Source: Paralvinella palmiformis (lineage: Eukaryota; Annelida; Polychaeta; Terebellida; Alvinellidae). From it: 64,000 nucleotides of DNA. Positions 35,778 to 47,142 of the stretch are shown here, one piece after another; position 1 is the stretch's first letter, and the number at the start of each line of letters is the position of its first letter. The notes below the pieces were generated by a model, which saw only the letters and a program-made list of their open reading frames with translations, had not been told where the DNA came from and ran no database searches. The stretch is from NCBI GenBank assembly GCA_025642065.1, contig JAODUP010000677.1, positions 301,001 through 365,000 on the forward strand, written 5' to 3'. The translations under genes were made by a program, and so were the position numbers.

Positions 35778-36905
35778 TACCGAACCCCGGGGACCATACA
35801 ACACTACATATAGAATACCGCACCCGGGGACCGTACCACACTAAATACAGCATACCGCACCCCGGGGACCGTACCACACTAAATACAGCATACCGCACCC
35901 GGGGACCGTACCACACTAAATACAGCATACCGCACCCCGGGGACCGTACCACACTAAATACAGCATACCGCACCCCGGGGACCGTACCACACTAAATACA
36001 GCATACCGCACTCCGGGGACCGTACCACACTAAATACAGCATACCGCACCCCGGGGACCATACCACACTAAATACAGCATACCGCACTTCGGGAACCGTA
36101 CCACACTAAATACAGCATACCGCACCCCGGGGACCGTACCACACTAAATACAGCATACCGCACTTCGGGAACCGTACCACACTAAATACAGCATACCGCA
36201 CCCGGGGACCGTACCACACTAAATACAGCATACCGCACCCCGGGGACCGTACCACACTAAATACAGCATACCGCACCCCGGGGACCGTACCACACTAAAT
36301 ACAGCATACCGCACCCGGGGACCGTACCACACTAAATACAGCATACCGCATACCTCCGGGGACCGTACCACACTAAATAACATACCGCACCCGGGACCTA
36401 CCACACTAAATACAGCATACCGCACCGGGACCGTACCACCAATACAGCATACCGCACCCGGACCTACCACACTAAATACAGCATACCGCATACCGACCAC
36501 ACTAAATACAGCATACCGCACCCGGGACCGTACCACACTAAATACAGCATACCGCACTTCGGGAACCGTACCACACTAAATACAGCATACCGCACCCCGG
36601 GGACCGTACCACACTAAATACAGCATACCGCACTTCGGGAACCGTACCACACTAAATACAGCATACCGCACCCCGGGGACCGTACCACACTAAATACAGC
36701 ATACCGCACTTCGGGAACCGTACCACACTAAATACAGCATACCGCACCCGGGGACCGTACCACACTAAATACAGCATACAGCACCAACCCCCTTCCCCCC
36801 CCCAGGACCACCTACCACACTAAATAAATACAAGCATACAGCACCCCGGGGACCGTACCACACTAAATACAGCATACAGCACTGCGGGGACCATACCGCA
36901 CTACA
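35778..36905. repeat. 38-bp minisatellite, about 29 copies
   Basis: The unit reads ATACCGCACCCCGGGGACCG + TACCACACTAAATACAGC. The CCCCGGGG core varies (CACCCGGGGA, CACTTCGGGA). Between about 36350 and 36530 several units carry internal deletions. Both flanks (35490-35777, 36906-37430) are AC-rich sequence with degenerate ACCGCACCACACTACATA units, so the array may be the amplified core of a ~1.9 kb satellite-like tract. Long minus-strand frames here encode repeats of YAVFSVVRSPG only. Confidence 0.95.
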
Positions 36906-37095
36906 TCACAGTATACCGCACCAGATATATATCGCAGCACCCAACATACCACACTATATATATACTGCTTTATACTACATTATATATATATATATATATC
37001 ATACCACACTACATACAGTACCGTACCACATATATACCACATCATACTACATCCAATATACCGCACCACATATATACCGCTTTACAATACATATA

Positions 37096-37178
37096 TTATT
37101 CCCCAGCACGCATGCACGCACGCACGCACGCACACGCATACACGCATACACGTATATATATATATATATATATATAAT

Positions 37179-37210
<32 letters not shown>
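37096..37210. repeat. Compound (CACG)n-(TA)n-(GA)n microsatellite
   Basis: Successive GCACGCAC, TATA and GAGA runs; no coding content. A further (CA)n follows at 37541-37571. Confidence 0.9.
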
Positions 37211-37215
<5 letters not shown>

Positions 37216-37539
37216 CGCGCGCACCACACTACATACACCACACTGCACCACATGTATATACCGCGCGTCACACTTCATACATCATCACACCATATCACCT
37301 ATAAACCCCCATCACGCACGTTACACCATACCGCACCACACTACATACACCATACCCCACCACACTACATACACAATACCGCACCATATATACCGCACCA
37401 CATTACATACATCATACCACACACAAGCGGTTCTAGACATTACCATCAACACACAAACACACACAGAGAGAGAGAGAGAGAACTGAGAGGGAGAAAACAC
37501 CGACTTACTACAGCTATTAGTGGCCTAGTCACAATCCTT

Positions 37540-37575
<36 letters not shown>

Positions 37576-37689
37576 TATATATATAATGCTTGATAAACGG
37601 CGCGTTGTGGCTCATTTCAACACAGCCATTGGCAGCTCACAGCTCACACACAGACACACACACCGACACACACAGAGGCCGGGGCACTG

Positions 37690-38043
37690 TTATAGTTCTG
37701 GACACGGGAGTCCCGCTGCAAGTCGGACTCGTTCTCTACCGGATCCACTCCGGACTACGGATTCCAGGTCTATACGGGCGTGCGCACGCGCTTCGTGAAT
37801 GTGTCTCCGTGAGTGTATTATTATTGTTCGTATCCAGATCGTCAACGAAGCGAGCCGATCCGGGCAGCCAGTGAGTGAGTGAGGAAGTGAGTGGGTGAGT
37901 TCATCGGTGCCGCTAACTTGCCTGTTGTCATGTTACCTGGACAGGTTCCGGATATTAATAATCCGATTCTGGAGTGCTCTGGTCACCAACGATTAGCGAG
38001 ATTAGCCGTTTGAATGGTAGGCGATTGTTTGACCGCGTTCAGG
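37690..38043 (+). promoter_or_regulatory. Candidate RECK-like promoter and 5' UTR with NRF-1-like site
   Basis: TGCGCACGCGC (37781-37791) is a perfect NRF-1-type palindrome in a locally CpG-containing stretch 250 bp upstream of the predicted start codon. No TATA box is seen at a sensible distance. A (GAGT)-like run lies at 37872-37900 in the presumed leader. The transcription start is probably between 37800 and 38000. Confidence 0.45.
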
Positions 38044-38134
38044 ATGGATGTCTGGATCAGCAGCAGGTCTGTGGTGAGACTGTTCTGGATAGTGGGCATA
38101 TCGCTGTTGGCGATTATCAGGATCACTGAATCAG
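38044..38134 (+). CDS. RECK: RECK-like exon 1: signal peptide
   Basis: ATG at 38044 has A at -3 and G at +4, a good initiation context. An in-frame ATG at 38014, directly after a stop at 38011, has T at -3 and would add 10 residues (MVGDCLTAFR), so I prefer 38044. Donor TCAG|GTATGT after 38134. Confidence 0.6.
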
Positions 38135-38358
38135 GTATGTGTCAATGGATCTGAAGTGAGTGAGTGAGTGAGTGAGTGAGAGTGAGTGAGTGAGTGAGTG
38201 AGTGAGTGAGTTTGAAGGAGTAGAGAGGTGCTGCAAGCCGACACCTGGAACTTATGACCGATGAGCTGAGGTGAAAAGTTTAATTGATGAATGAAACATC
38301 CCCCCAGAGGAAGCTGACACTGAGATTCAATCGGAAGACTCGGAAGTCTGCAGCTCAA

Positions 38359-38394
<36 letters not shown>

Positions 38395-38551
38395 CTCGTA
38401 TGTGAATGTGTATGTGATTCATCAGGGTGCCTATTAGGTTTAATACCAATAGATAGAAAGTTTCATCGACCGTTTTATGTTAAAACAACTTATTTTCTTA
38501 TTCTATTAAACATTATACAAATCATTTATCGACTCCCACCCCCTCTCTCTA

Positions 38552-38601
<50 letters not shown>

Positions 38602-38907
38602 CACGACATGTACATAGAGTATCATTATTGTATAAATCTATGTCATTATATAGTGTCAATTGTTTAGATAAAAAGGTGTTGCACTTTAATGGTTTAGCCT
38701 CGTAACCAAACTTTATTCGTGCTTGAATATCACCGGAAGGAGGGGGTGGGGGGCTATCGGTTGTTGTTGTTGTTGTTGTTGATATTGGCACATCATCAAT
38801 CTGTCCTTGTAGGTATTACAGGTAGTGCCTGCGGTCTATATTGCTTGTCGTTTTCATAAATAGCTTAAAATGCAATACATTAGTGAGTCTTAATAATGTG
38901 TGTGTGA

Positions 38908-38948
<41 letters not shown>

Positions 38949-38983
38949 CGTGTGTGTGTGTGTAAGAGAGAGGGCGTATGTGT

Positions 38984-39021
<38 letters not shown>

Positions 39022-39031
39022 AGAGAGAGAG

Positions 39032-39068
<37 letters not shown>

Positions 39069-39494
39069 CAGACAGTGTATGTGTGTGTGTGGGGGGGGGG
39101 ACGTGAGACCGAAAACAGTATCCAGGATTGTCTATATGTCATCTCTGGATCACCGGGTTGCCGTCAGACATGTTCGTCCCGGATCTCTTGGGCACGTGGA
39201 GCGTCGGGTTCGGTTTGTCTAATGTCGTTGTGATGACCTTGTACCATGTAGAGGTCACGTCTAGAGGTCGTGACGAGCGGTTCTGTTTGTCTATATAGAT
39301 AAGGACATCTAACAGAAAGGTTAACTCTACCGTTATAACGTACGTGACTGGAAGACTGGGACAGTTTGGGGAGATTGGGGAATGGTTTGTCAAATAATGG
39401 GAGAAAATTGGTTTAGATACTTGGCTAGTAGTGAGTGAGTGAGTGAGTGAGTGAGTGAGTGAGTGAGTGAGTGAGTGAGTGAGTGAGTGAGTGA

Positions 39495-39558
<64 letters not shown>

Positions 39559-42500
39559 GAATAATGCATACATTTATTCGGCTAACGATTACTACCCCGA
39601 TCTGTTCGTCACCATTGTGAGCTTTAATTGTATAATAACGTGATAATAGGGATAACACACACATATACACACACACACACACACATACACACAACTCAAA
39701 CACACACACACAAATATATACACACAAAACACCCACACACAACATACACGCGCACACAAACACACACAAAGAAAGAAAGAGAGAGATGTGACGCGATATC
39801 TCATCTCATAACATGATCGTTGGTAGAAGACAAACAATCCTCACAATAATGACAAAAGATCAATCCCGCACCCCCATCCTCGCCACCTGCCTACAAACAC
39901 CCCCCTCCCCCGGATCCTTCTCTCATCGGACATAATAAAGAAGTCCGTGTGTAACATGGCGACGATAAGAGTAATTAGAATAGCCGATGTAAACAAAGTA
40001 TTTAATTGGTAACAGAGTTATTTAAATCGTTAACTCATGGCTCAGTTTTGGAGCGATGTGTGTGGTAGTTGAGACAGTATAGTTAGCGAGTAGTTGGACA
40101 GGGATTCTGGTTTCGAAGCTCGTTATCGCTGATAGTAATGAGAATTTACTGAGGCATCGCGAGTAGCTGGTGTTATCATATAGGTCCTCCTGTGGGAACC
40201 GAGGGTGCATAGGTTTGGTCAGTTTAACTGTGCGCGGCCGATGTTCATGCTAGGTTGTTTTTCTTCCTCTTTGCACACCCTTGATCTTCCATGCACATTC
40301 CGATCGAGACACTGACAAGGCTCTACAAGAATGAGAAGTGATATTGTTTAGAAATGACACCAAAGCTTTGATATGATGCATCATCTAAACACCCATGGAA
40401 GGATAGAGAGTGAGTTATTACATGCCTGAGACACATCTTCGTAGGAATCTAACACAATTAGTTCGAAGCTTTTTATTGTTGGGTGAAACATCCTATACGG
40501 GCACAGAGCCGCGGGCAACACGAGGATTCGATATCATCACCTCAAGTTCAACACAACCAACAATGCCACATTCCTGTTGCGCGCGCGCGCACACACACCA
40601 ATACATACGCGCGCACACACACACAAGCACGCACACGCACAGAGGGAGAGAGAGAAATAGATAAGCACATACACTCACACACACACACACACACGCACAC
40701 ACACAGAAAGAGCAGCGCGCACACACACATGCGCGCACATATTTCCATTCACATTCACATGCACACACATATAGACATGACCGCACACAACGATATATAT
40801 ACATCGTCTTAAGCTTAACAGTTCTAGCTTGGCGGAGGGAGAAGTCAACGAAGCCTATCCATCCAGCAGCGATTGGCATCGAGCCGATGACGGCCGGCAG
40901 TCGTGCGCCGAACACGCTACCGACTCGGCCATACGCCGCCTCGTTCCGGCCAAATATTGACTCTCGGCCTGCCATTATTCGAGCCAAAATTCGATGTTTT
41001 CCTTCATAACAAGATGTCTTCTAACCGTCCGTCCATCCTCAGTAAGGACAGATCGTGTCCTCGACTGGTGTTGACATTGTGCTGTCCCTGTGTTTAGTCA
41101 ATCAAACAACTCGCTATTGGAGCGCGGGCCAGGTGCGAAACGTCATCAAAGGCGATTATTAACCAACTCTTTGACTGACCCGAGATTTGTCGAGTTCTAC
41201 CCGACAAATAGCCACCCCCCCCCATCTTGGGCTATTTGTTCTGAGATTTGTCGTCGTCAAAGGTGTGTTAAAAGCTTTGTGACGATTTGTCGGGGTTTGC
41301 AGTTCTGCGTACGGGATCCGCTTTCGGGCCAGGTGGGCTTCCTTAATGACGGTTTTTGATATTACATGCGTGGCTTTGGTGGACACTGGGCGGAAGGGGG
41401 GTTTATGCGGTGTGGGGGGGGGAGGCGGTCTTAGATATACCCCCATACGCAGTTTGGGATTGTTTATCTGTTTTAAGAGACAAAGCTATTGTGATAATTA
41501 ATTCCGGATCCCGGGAAGGTAACGCGTCTCGGGACAAGTAGGCGACTGTGGGGTCTTAGAATAAAGGAAATAATCAGTAAAATCAACTAAATCCCAAAGT
41601 CTAGAACTGGACTTCCCGAGTACCTCCACGAACCCGAGGCCCATGGAGGTCGCCCCGGCTAGTCGTATCTAAACAGCTGACTCGGTTCTAGCCTACCCAG
41701 ACATTTAACAACAACTGAAGTTGCAGTCGCCCAACATCTACGCAGAGTGACAAAACTAAACTAATCTCGGTGTTCTTTTCCTCCCTCTTCCACGAATCGA
41801 GCTTCAGAATTCCACCTAAAATATGACATTTTGGTTGTATTTCTGATATGATATTTGGTTTGCTTGGATTAATCGAGTAGATGCCTCGAAATAGAAACGT
41901 TTCACTCGTCCAAACTTCTGTACGACATCTCATTTGTACGGCTCTCTGTGTCGACCTCTTGTTGTCATTTACAATTGCTGTGATCCACCATTGTTGGGAT
42001 CCACCATTGCTGTGATCCACCATCGCTGTGATCCACCATTGCTGCGTTCTGTCTATTGTTGTAATCCACTATTGCCGTTTTCCAGTGTTCTGTCTATTGT
42101 TGTAATCCGCCATTGCTGTGATCCACTATTGCTGTGATCCACCATTGCTGCGTTCTGTCTATTGTTGTAATCCACTATTGCCGTTTTCCAGTGTTCTGTC
42201 TATTGTTGTAATCCGCCATTGCTGTGATCCACTATTGCTGTGATCCACCATTGCTGCGTTCTGTCTATTGTTGTAATCCACTATTGCCGTTTTCCAGTGT
42301 TCTGTCTATTGTTGTAATCCGCCATTGCTGTGATCCACCATTGCTGTCTTCTACCTATTGTTATAATCTACCATTGCTGTAATCCACTATTGCTGTGATC
42401 CACCATTGCTGTGTTCTGCCTATATTGTTGTGTTATCGTATCTTGGTACATCTCTTCTCCCTGTTGTGCCGGTATACGTATTGTGATTGTTAGTTTGTTG

Positions 42501-42647
42501 GGTTTCGTTTAGCCTTCACATTGGTCACACCTGAGACACGTGGTCGAGTGTCGACTCGTTGGGGAAATATCCCACAGACACAGATACGAACCTGATTTGA
42601 ACCTAGAACCTGGAGGATCGCAGCGCAATGCTGCGTTCTGGCTATTG

Positions 42648-42715
<68 letters not shown>

Positions 42716-44742
42716 CCCATTCCCAAATTTCTCGACCTGGCTTTTACTAAATATGTTGTTTTCGTTATCATAGTATACGTGTCAGAAGCTGTTTCTTTCT
42801 GTCTGTATATCGGTGTCTGTCTGTCTGTCTGTCTGTCTGTATGTATGTCGGTCTCTGATAGCCTACAGTTATTATCAAATCCATTTAATATGACATTGAT
42901 ATCACGTATCACTCTGTCAGGTCACAGACAGCTGATCGTTTACAACGGCCACAATCGGCCTCTTTTTATATCGTCCCCACAAGTTGGACGTGTGTCAGGA
43001 AGTGATCACTTGTTTAGTGAGGTGACGCCAGGGGTCAGCACACGTCTTACCGAGCATGAAATAGCTAGCAACTTATAAGATTTAGACTCACACACACACA
43101 CACACACACACATAGAGAGAGAGAGAGAGAGCGCGCGCGCCCACAGAATGTTCCCAGTACATCTGTCTCGGCCAGTTGTCTTTAATTAATTCTGACGTGT
43201 ACCTTTCTCTTGTTGCTGTGACCAAGCCGTGTCATTACCACTAAAAACTGTGTACCAACGATCTTTACGAAGACTAATCCAATATCCGCTCTAAAGAAAC
43301 TGCCCCGCGAGATAACGGTTTTTCCACATCACAAAATTATCCCTCAATTAATTCAATTTAATTCTGCCCACCACACGGGCGACCATTTTAAAGTAATTCT
43401 ATCAAATTATCTCCCAACCCCCACCCAAACCGATCCCCAAAAGGTGTAAGATTCATCGTGAAGGCTGGACGGTTTTAGGTCGCGTAAATAAAAAAGTTGT
43501 TCTTTAATGTATGCAGAAATAATATCTAAGTTTACCGGAAGTCGGGCGTTGTAATTAGAGAAATTTGTTTTTGAAATTAAAATTCGACATCAGTTAAATT
43601 ATTTCTTATCAAGGTGTCACTGTTGTCATGTTATGTGGTGTGTGGGGTTTTGTTGGGGGGGGGGGTTGATGTAAAAAATTGTATTAATTGGGCGAATTTT
43701 AGGCAAGCGTTACATCAAAGGACTTTCATTTTACCCACTGTTTGTACTAATTAGGGTGTCCCCAGATCAAACCTGTTTTGTTGATCTGAGGTTTAAGACG
43801 GTAATGAGAATCACACGGATCACAATTACTGTGATTTTGCCGAGTTTGTATCATAACGACTCGGTGTGTGTGTGGTAATGAAACTGTTGGGTCTAACAAG
43901 TGAGGTGGTTGTTTGATGTAGGATCCATTGTATTGTAGATTGAGAATGACTCACCTTTGTTTCTATTTAAACAAATGCATATCACACTCACGCACGCGCG
44001 CTCCCTCCCACACACGCGCACGCACGTATTTACCAGGTTTATAAACCTGAGAGTCTCACCCAAAAACTGATGAGTCCCCCACATCTAATAACCATGTTTA
44101 TGGATGCATATATTTATGGATGCATATATTTGTTGAAGTGTGTATTTTTATGGATGTATAATTTCAATACTCTGAGCCAGTATATATATATGTGTGTGTT
44201 TGTGTGTTTGTGTATGTGTGTGTGTTATGTGTTTATGGCCGACCAGCGTGTTGAAGTGTAAACACGAGCCAGTAATCGTACTGTCACCAAGGTCTACCGG
44301 AGACATAGGGAGTGTGATAATACGGATGTTTGGCAGATCTATTTTTGTTGTTATCAGGATAATTCATGATTAGTGGACGTTATCATGGGCATTGTCACAA
44401 CATTAGTCTCGTCGACTAGAAGTTCGGTTCTGTTTGTCGTTTATATCTCGCCCTCTGATACATGATGTTGTTATATTTGGCTAATGTGGTGGAAAATAGG
44501 CTTCAGTCCGTTTTGCTTCAAACACACACACACACTCTCTCTCTCTCTCTCGCTCTCTCTAGCAAGATATATCTGTGGCTCAACTGGTGGAGCCGTTGGT
44601 CACAGACCCAAAGCACAGTGGTTCAAAGATCGGTGTAGTCAAGTCAAGTCAGTTCATCTTTCATTTCGCCTCATTTACCGTTGGACACTGCTCGGCCCAT
44701 TTAGACTAGCACGTGTAAAAAGTTAGCCGCAGAACTAAATTT

Positions 44743-44778
<36 letters not shown>

Positions 44779-45530
44779 CACAAAATAAATAGATAGTTTC
44801 AATAAACATCTCGACTTCCAATTCATTAATTCATTCGTTCGTTTTTCTAAGATATATTCCCTTCAGATGTTATTCATTTCTCAACAATGGGATTCTCCTG
44901 GTTTTAGCACCTGTCACGGTCCATTAACTCTGTTATTAGTTGAATACAGATCTTATTTCGCTATTGGTCATCTAATATTCTCATCAAGTGGTTCTCATTT
45001 TACAAGCCGACGTATCATGTCGTGCAAGACGGCCTTCTGTTGATGTGATGAGAAACGAGAAAGAAATGAGTGAGTGAGAGAGAGTGAGTGAGTGAGTGAG
45101 TGAGTGAGTAAGTGAGTGAGTGAGTGATGCAATAGAAAGGTGATCGATTTTGCTGTTTCGACATGAAACATCCCTCATCCGATGTCATCCACTTCCGCCA
45201 GACTGGGATACGTATAGGCCGTCATAATCCGGCCTTCTGTAGCAGCAGGTTTCGAACCTGGAAGTTCTGCCAACGTATCAAGTCAGCACCAAATAACGAA
45301 CTCCGTAGACATTCTGCTCGTTGTCACCATACCAATTGTCTAAAGATTATTGTTAGCCGCCTTAATACACTGATAATTAGAGTGATTTATTTGTTGAAAG
45401 CTGTGCATGGGTGAGCGTATATTAGCAGGGATCCGGAAAGCACTGGCACAACGAGGTATCAGACATCAAATATAACATACTGTTCTCTTTTAGTAAAGTG
45501 ACGTAGTAATTTTCATACTAATGATGAAGG

Positions 45531-45597
<67 letters not shown>

Positions 45598-46663
45598 TCC
45601 AATAACAATAAATATGTATATCTGTCCGCTAATTAGTTAAAACTGGCATTATAATCTACTGCGACAGATATTGCGTATTGTATAAATTAATTGAGATATC
45701 CGCAGCAGCAGGAGAAATAACAAAACACGACATCAACCACCACCCCCACCACCATAACAACAACAACAATAACAACAACAACTACAACAACCAATTATAC
45801 CAAAAACAACGGCAATACTTATAAATGAACGGATTTGGTTTCAACCAACCAATGCCGCCTTCTGAAGCCGCGGGTCAAGAAACCGGCGACCCAGAAACAA
45901 ACGTAATGAAATAAAGTGGCGAAAACCACCGAATGGATACGTCACGTGTCAACATTACCCTCGTGACGTCACAACAGGCCTTAAGCGAGCGAGGGAGCAG
46001 CCTTAATGGCCGCTCCGAGGCACGCTATTTAGACATCATACGGACGACGATCAGGACGAGACACGGGGATCGGTCATTATTATATGCCGAACGGTGTAAA
46101 CAATATGGCGACTATCAGACAACTGACACTTGATCAAAACGTCATCATTATGTAAGACGATAGTTACCTGATGGTAATTGTATATCTGACTTCACCTTGA
46201 CATTTTCAAGCCGGTAGCGTGTTAGACGGAGATTAGAGATTAGGTGTAAGACTATAGTGAGGGGGGGGGGTTATGTAACTTACTGTTGTCGAATGATCGA
46301 ATGATGATGATGAAGATTATGGTGATGGGGGGGGGGGCTGTTAGTTCACCTGTTGACGGCAGTGTGTCGGGTTCTGTTTCTGGCTCGTCCGGGATCTGGC
46401 GATTCCGAGTGTGTGTGTGTGTGTGTTATACCAGTTTTCCACCAACCAGCCGATAATCGATATTTGATTGATATGACTGGCGAGAGGCAAAGGAATTGCT
46501 TTACGCTGAAAGAAACTTCGCCAGCTGTGTAATAATAATAATAATAATAATAATAATTGGAGCTAATCAAAAATTTATGTTTTGGTTACGAGTTACATAT
46601 TTCAATCTGATTGTACATCGTGTACAATGTTTGAAGCAAATCAGTCAACCAATTAATCTATCA

Positions 46664-46750
<87 letters not shown>

Positions 46751-46863
46751 ATTAATATAGTTTACCTTTGGTTATATTTTCAGAAGAGATAGCCATCACA
46801 TCGACCTTAACCTGCTGTGATTTAGTAAGAGAGAATATCAGTTGTGGTGTAGCTTGTCAGCAG
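38044..46863 (+). CDS. RECK: RECK-like GPI-anchored metalloprotease regulator, first two coding exons (partial)
   Basis: Seen: exon 1 (38044-38134) encodes an N-terminus with two Arg, a hydrophobic core [13 protein letters not shown] and a polar end RITES, a good signal peptide. It ends with one base that joins AA of exon 2 (46784-46863) to make Glu. Exon 2 encodes EIAITSTLT then [17 protein letters not shown], ending in phase 0. Known: RECK has five N-terminal cysteine-knot repeats; the first in human has the same CC-x8-C-x3-C spacing soon after the signal peptide. RECK inhibits MMPs and acts with GPR124 in Wnt7 signalling at the cell surface. Inferred: this is the 5' end, intron 1 is 8.6 kb, and the remaining exons lie further right or beyond the window. 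Only ~57 residues are visible, so another secreted Cys-rich protein is possible. Confidence 0.62.
38157..38360 (-). mobile_element. tRNA-derived SINE (antisense) with (CTCA)n tail
   Basis: ATGAAACATCC at 38291-38301 and a degenerate B box complement near 38322. Its 3' side (left on this strand) runs into (GAGT)n at 38157-38212, so the tail on the element's sense strand is (CTCA)n. It begins 22 bp after the exon 1 donor. Confidence 0.65.
38365..39130. repeat. Microsatellite-rich part of RECK-like intron 1
   Basis: (TG)n 38358-38384, (CA)n 38553-38592, (TTG)n 38760-38780, (CT)n 38907-38934 and several (TG)n to 39068. All frames encode dipeptide-like repeats (VCVC, SLSL, THTH). Confidence 0.9.
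39430..39559. repeat. (GAGT)n joined directly to (CTGT)n
   Basis: About 67 bp of GAGT (39430-39496) changes without linker into about 63 bp of CTGT (39497-39559). Confidence 0.95.
39560..40459. other. RECK-like intron 1, nothing coding
   Basis: (CA)n tracts at 39655-39775 and otherwise unique AT-rich DNA. Confidence 0.45.
40460..40570 (-). mobile_element. tRNA-derived SINE (antisense)
   Basis: GGTGAAACATCC (40482-40493) and B box complement at 40524-40535. The head is cut by or followed by (GC)n/(CA)n at 40578 onward. Confidence 0.6.
40835..40965 (-). mobile_element. tRNA-derived SINE head (antisense), third family
   Basis: Minus-strand A box ATGGCCGAGTCGGTAGCG (complement of 40915-40932) and B box GGCTCGATGCC (complement of 40875-40885), 30 bp apart, well preserved. 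No GTTTCATC box follows. Confidence 0.65.
40966..41980. other. RECK-like intron 1, no supported exon
   Basis: Somewhat GC-richer unique DNA with G runs near 41396 and 41416. Open frames at 41090-41359 (plus), 41159-41446 and 41688-42023 (minus) show no known domain. Confidence 0.45.
41981..42432. repeat. 106-bp minisatellite with nested 16-bp subrepeats
   Basis: GCTGCGTTCTGTCTATTGTT recurs at 42041, 42147 and 42253 (106 bp apart). Inside and on both flanks are ~16-bp units of the type TGCTGTGATCCACCAT. The array appears to have grown by amplifying a block of the short repeat. Confidence 0.92.
42520..42650 (-). mobile_element. tRNA-derived SINE (antisense), diverged
   Basis: B box complement at 42593-42603 (AGGTTCAAATC) and a box relic GGGAAATATCCC (42562-42573). 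The end reads GCGCAATGCTGCGTTCTGGC, then (TA)n/(TG)n from 42650. Confidence 0.5.
42714..44564. other. RECK-like intron 1, no supported exon
   Basis: Contains (CTGT)n (42814-42840), (CA)n/(GA)n/(CG)n (43088-43140), a G run (43657-43667) and CACG tracts (43990-44025). Open frames near 42680-43078 and 43893-44261 are repeat-driven. Confidence 0.45.
44565..44778 (+). mobile_element. tRNA-derived SINE with (GATA)n tail
   Basis: A box GTGGCTCAACTGGTGG (44575-44590), B box GGTTCAAAGATC (44619-44630), body with TCATCTTTCATTTCGCCTCA and CTGCTCGGCCCATTTAGACT, then AGTTAGCCGCAGAACTAAAT and (GATA)n to 44778. The body matches the copy at 25714 but the tail differs. Confidence 0.8.
45065..45300 (-). mobile_element. 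tRNA-derived SINE (antisense) with (CTCA)n tail
   Basis: (GAGT)n at 45067-45127 on the left, ATGAAACATCCC (45163-45174) and B box complement at 45248-45261 (CCAGGTTCGAAACC). The box-to-B-box distance is longer than usual, so an insertion or a second head is likely. Confidence 0.6.
45520..45800. repeat. Triplet microsatellites (GAT)n-(AAT)n and (CAA)n
   Basis: GAT repeats 45534-45561 pass into AAT repeats 45562-45597; ACA/CAA-rich sequence at 45757-45792. Confidence 0.9.
45930..46110. promoter_or_regulatory. Candidate regulatory island in RECK-like intron 1
   Basis: A CpG-containing stretch in AT-rich surroundings with half-CRE CGTCA (45940-45944) overlapping E-box CACGTG (45943-45948), and a full CRE TGACGTCA (45964-45971). 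It lies ~0.7-0.85 kb upstream of exon 2. It could be an intronic enhancer or alternative promoter; its sequence shows no splice-bounded exon. Confidence 0.35.
46665..46745. repeat. (TC)n-(TA)n microsatellite next to exon 2
   Basis: About 38 bp of TC (46668-46705) followed by about 38 bp of TA (46707-46745), ending 38 bp before the exon 2 acceptor. Confidence 0.95.
46784..46863 (+). CDS. RECK: RECK-like exon 2: first cysteine-knot repeat
   Basis: Acceptor GTTATATTTTCAG, donor CAGCAG|GTTAGT. It is 80 bp; with the G from exon 1 it encodes Glu, then 26 codons with four Cys in CC-x8-C-x3-C order. The phase match with exon 1 and the Cys spacing support both exon calls. Confidence 0.62.
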
Positions 46864-46924
46864 GTTAGTATGCCTAATGTATTAATTACTATAGTATACT
46901 ACGTTTATACGCCGTTCCTCGCGT

Positions 46925-47142
46925 CTGTGGGATGTTTCGTGCATCAATGAAACGGTCTCGGTCTGGTTATATCATTTACCTGGGGTATAATCAGAACATC
47001 CGCCCAATTTGACTATCGATATGATCGATATGAGACGAGAACCGAAATTAAGCAAAATACCACTCACTTACCCACTCACTCACTTACTTACTTATTCGTT
47101 CACTTACTCGCTGACCACATTCTCACTCACTCACTCACTCTG
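46925..47142 (+). mobile_element. SINE 3' part with (CTCA)/(CTTA)n tail
   Basis: GGGATGTTTCGTGCATC from 46929, a diverged body (CTCGGTCTGGTTATATCATT and on), then CACTCACTTACCCACTCACT and related tetranucleotides to 47142. Tail orientation agrees with antisense copies that have GAGT on their left. Confidence 0.6.

Noticed and set aside
35767..36557. Minus-strand frames with repeated YAVFSVVRSPG
   Set aside because: Direct translation of the 38-bp minisatellite; frame breaks follow unit deletions.
38014..38043. Alternative upstream start codon for the RECK-like gene
   Set aside because: In frame, directly after a stop, but T at -3 gives a weaker context than the ATG at 38044; kept only as an alternative.
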